Shown: positions 28,583 through 29,493 of the stretch, piece after piece
Numbering within the stretch: position 1 is the stretch's first letter
Layout of the letters: each line of letters starts with the position of its first letter
DNA from: JACVRW01 sp040509755
Lineage (GTDB): Bacteria; Actinomycetota; Thermoleophilia; Solirubrobacterales; Thermoleophilaceae
Reading direction: 5' to 3'
Assembly (NCBI GenBank): GCA_040509755.1
Contig: JBEVKF010000160.1
Span: 1-29,493, forward strand
Length of the DNA: 29,493 nucleotides
Notes under the pieces: model-generated
Databases searched by the model: none
Seen by the model: the letters and a program-made list of their open reading frames with translations, nothing else
Told to the model about the DNA's origin: nothing
Position numbers and translations under genes: made by a program

Positions 28583-29493
28583 ATGACGAGCAGTCCCGAC
28601 GAGCTACCGCGCAGCCTGCTTCCGATCCCCGACCGTCCGTTCGAGGGCGAGCTTCCTCTCGACGCCAAGGACCCGAGTGCCAAGTTCCCGCCGATCGAGC
28701 CGCTGCGGCCGCCGACGGGAGCGCCGAACGTCCTCATCGTGCTGCTCGACGACATTGGCTTCGGCGCCTCGAGCGCCTTCGGCGGGCCCTGTGCCACGCC
28801 GACGGCGGAGCGCCTCGGGGCGGGCGGGCTGAAGTTCAACCGTTTCCACACGACGGCGCTGTGCGCGCCGACGCGGGCGGCGCTGTTGAGCGGACGTAAC
28901 CACCACACGGTGGGCATGGGGGCGATCACCGAGATCGCCACCTCCGCCCCTGGCTACAACTCTGTGCGTCCGAACAGCTGCGCTCCGCTTGCCGAGACGC
29001 TCAGGCTGAACGGCTACTCGACGGCCCAGTTCGGCAAGTGCCACGAAGTGCCGGTCTGGCAGACGAGCCCGATGGGGCCGTTCGAGGCCTGGCCTACCGG
29101 CGGCGGAGGCTTCGAGTACTTCTATGGCTTCATCGGCGGCGAGACGAACCAGTACTACCCGGCGCTCTACGAAGGGACAACCCCGGTCGAGCCGCCCCAA
29201 ACGCCGGAAGAGGGCTACCACCTCACCGATGACCTGACAGACCGGGCGATCACATGGCTCCGGGAGCAGAAGTCGCTCATGCCCGACAAGCCCTTCTTCT
29301 GCTATTTCGCGCCGGGCGCGACACACGCCCCGCACCACGTGCCCGAAGAGTGGACGGCCAAGTACAAGGGCCGCTTCGACCAAGGGTGGGACGCGCTGCG
29401 CGAGGAGATCCTCGAGCGCCAGAAGGCGCTCGGCGTCGTCCCCCCCGAGACGGAGCTGACGCCGCGGCACGAGGAGATCCCCGCCTGGGAGGA
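28583..29493 (+). CDS. Arylsulfatase (partial, 3' end outside window)
   Basis: N-terminal 303 residues of a type I sulfatase of the arylsulfatase A/AtsA group. The metal-binding LLDDIGFG follows PNVLIV, the sulfatase signature CAPTRAALLSGR carries C94, the cysteine converted to formylglycine by the maturation enzyme, and GYSTAQFGKCHE is the second conserved segment. THAPHHVPEEW is also present. It hydrolyses sulfate esters; substrate unknown. The ATG at 28583 has GGAGG (28574-28578). There is no signal peptide: residues 1-45 are a Pro/acidic lead typical of the large cytoplasmic-type AtsA group. The gene runs off the window. Probably co-transcribed with the 50-residue membrane gene. Confidence 0.93.
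   Translation, partial: MTSSPDELPRSLLPIPDRPFEGELPLDAKDPSAKFPPIEPLRPPTGAPNVLIVLLDDIGFGASSAFGGPCATPTAERLGAGGLKFNRFHTTALCAPTRAALLSGRNHHTVGMGAITEIATSAPGYNSVRPNSCAPLAETLRLNGYSTAQFGKCHEVPVWQTSPMGPFEAWPTGGGGFEYFYGFIGGETNQYYPALYEGTTPVEPPQTPEEGYHLTDDLTDRAITWLREQKSLMPDKPFFCYFAPGATHAPHHVPEEWTAKYKGRFDQGWDALREEILERQKALGVVPPETELTPRHEEIPAWE

Overview
The window is very GC-rich and densely coded. It looks like chromosomal DNA of a high-GC actinobacterium, most likely of the Thermoleophilia/Solirubrobacterales type; this placement is inferred from gene content. The evidence is an actinobacterial-style E2-E1 2-oxoglutarate dehydrogenase fusion, an ECF sigma/RskA-like anti-sigma pair, a secreted protein with an N-terminus of a kind I associate with that class, many apparently leaderless genes, and DUF6325/DUF1269/DUF4239 family proteins.

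Bases 1-22272 are a housekeeping-like mosaic of short operons. In order: a zinc-independent quinone reductase divergent from a PfkB sugar kinase; a MOSC protein; three small genes (two membrane, one PRC-barrel-like); a YCII/DGPF protein; citrate synthase (gltA); a secreted protein; an HD-domain protein divergent from moaA, which leads an overlapping trio with two unknown proteins; an exported DUF4394/Calx-beta protein beside an ECF sigma and its anti-sigma; metF; an operon of an AGPS-like FAD oxidase and a metallo-beta-lactamase-fold hydrolase; a 1423-residue oxoglutarate dehydrogenase; a persulfide-dioxygenase-like/double-rhodanese fusion with an SDR; a gamma-carbonic-anhydrase-like protein; and a 52-residue membrane protein. 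Citrate synthase, oxoglutarate dehydrogenase and metF tie this part to central carbon and one-carbon metabolism.

A tRNA-Asp(GTC) gene at 22304-22377 is followed by a three-tier nested inverted repeat (22395-22500). After it the content changes to accessory or stress-type genes: a DUF4239 membrane protein with no canonical start codon, a DUF6325 protein with a tiny Arg-rich partner, a DUF1269-type protein, a small membrane protein, a carboxymuconolactone-decarboxylase-family protein, a large MalT/LAL-type LuxR regulator, a 50-residue membrane protein and the 5' part of an arylsulfatase that runs off the window.

The strongest new signal is a 21-bp motif present four times (24867, 25283, 25843, 28288). 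Each copy lies upstream of a transcription unit in this block, in the same orientation relative to the gene it precedes. The copies surround the LAL regulator, so I infer an undescribed local regulon controlled by it. The second is the architecture of the oxoglutarate dehydrogenase: two lipoyl domains and a peripheral-subunit-binding domain precede the E2 and E1 domains in one chain. The third is a recurrent TANNNT, 7-8 nt, start-codon arrangement at eight genes, pointing to leaderless transcription, including a 20-bp divergent promoter at 7070-7089.
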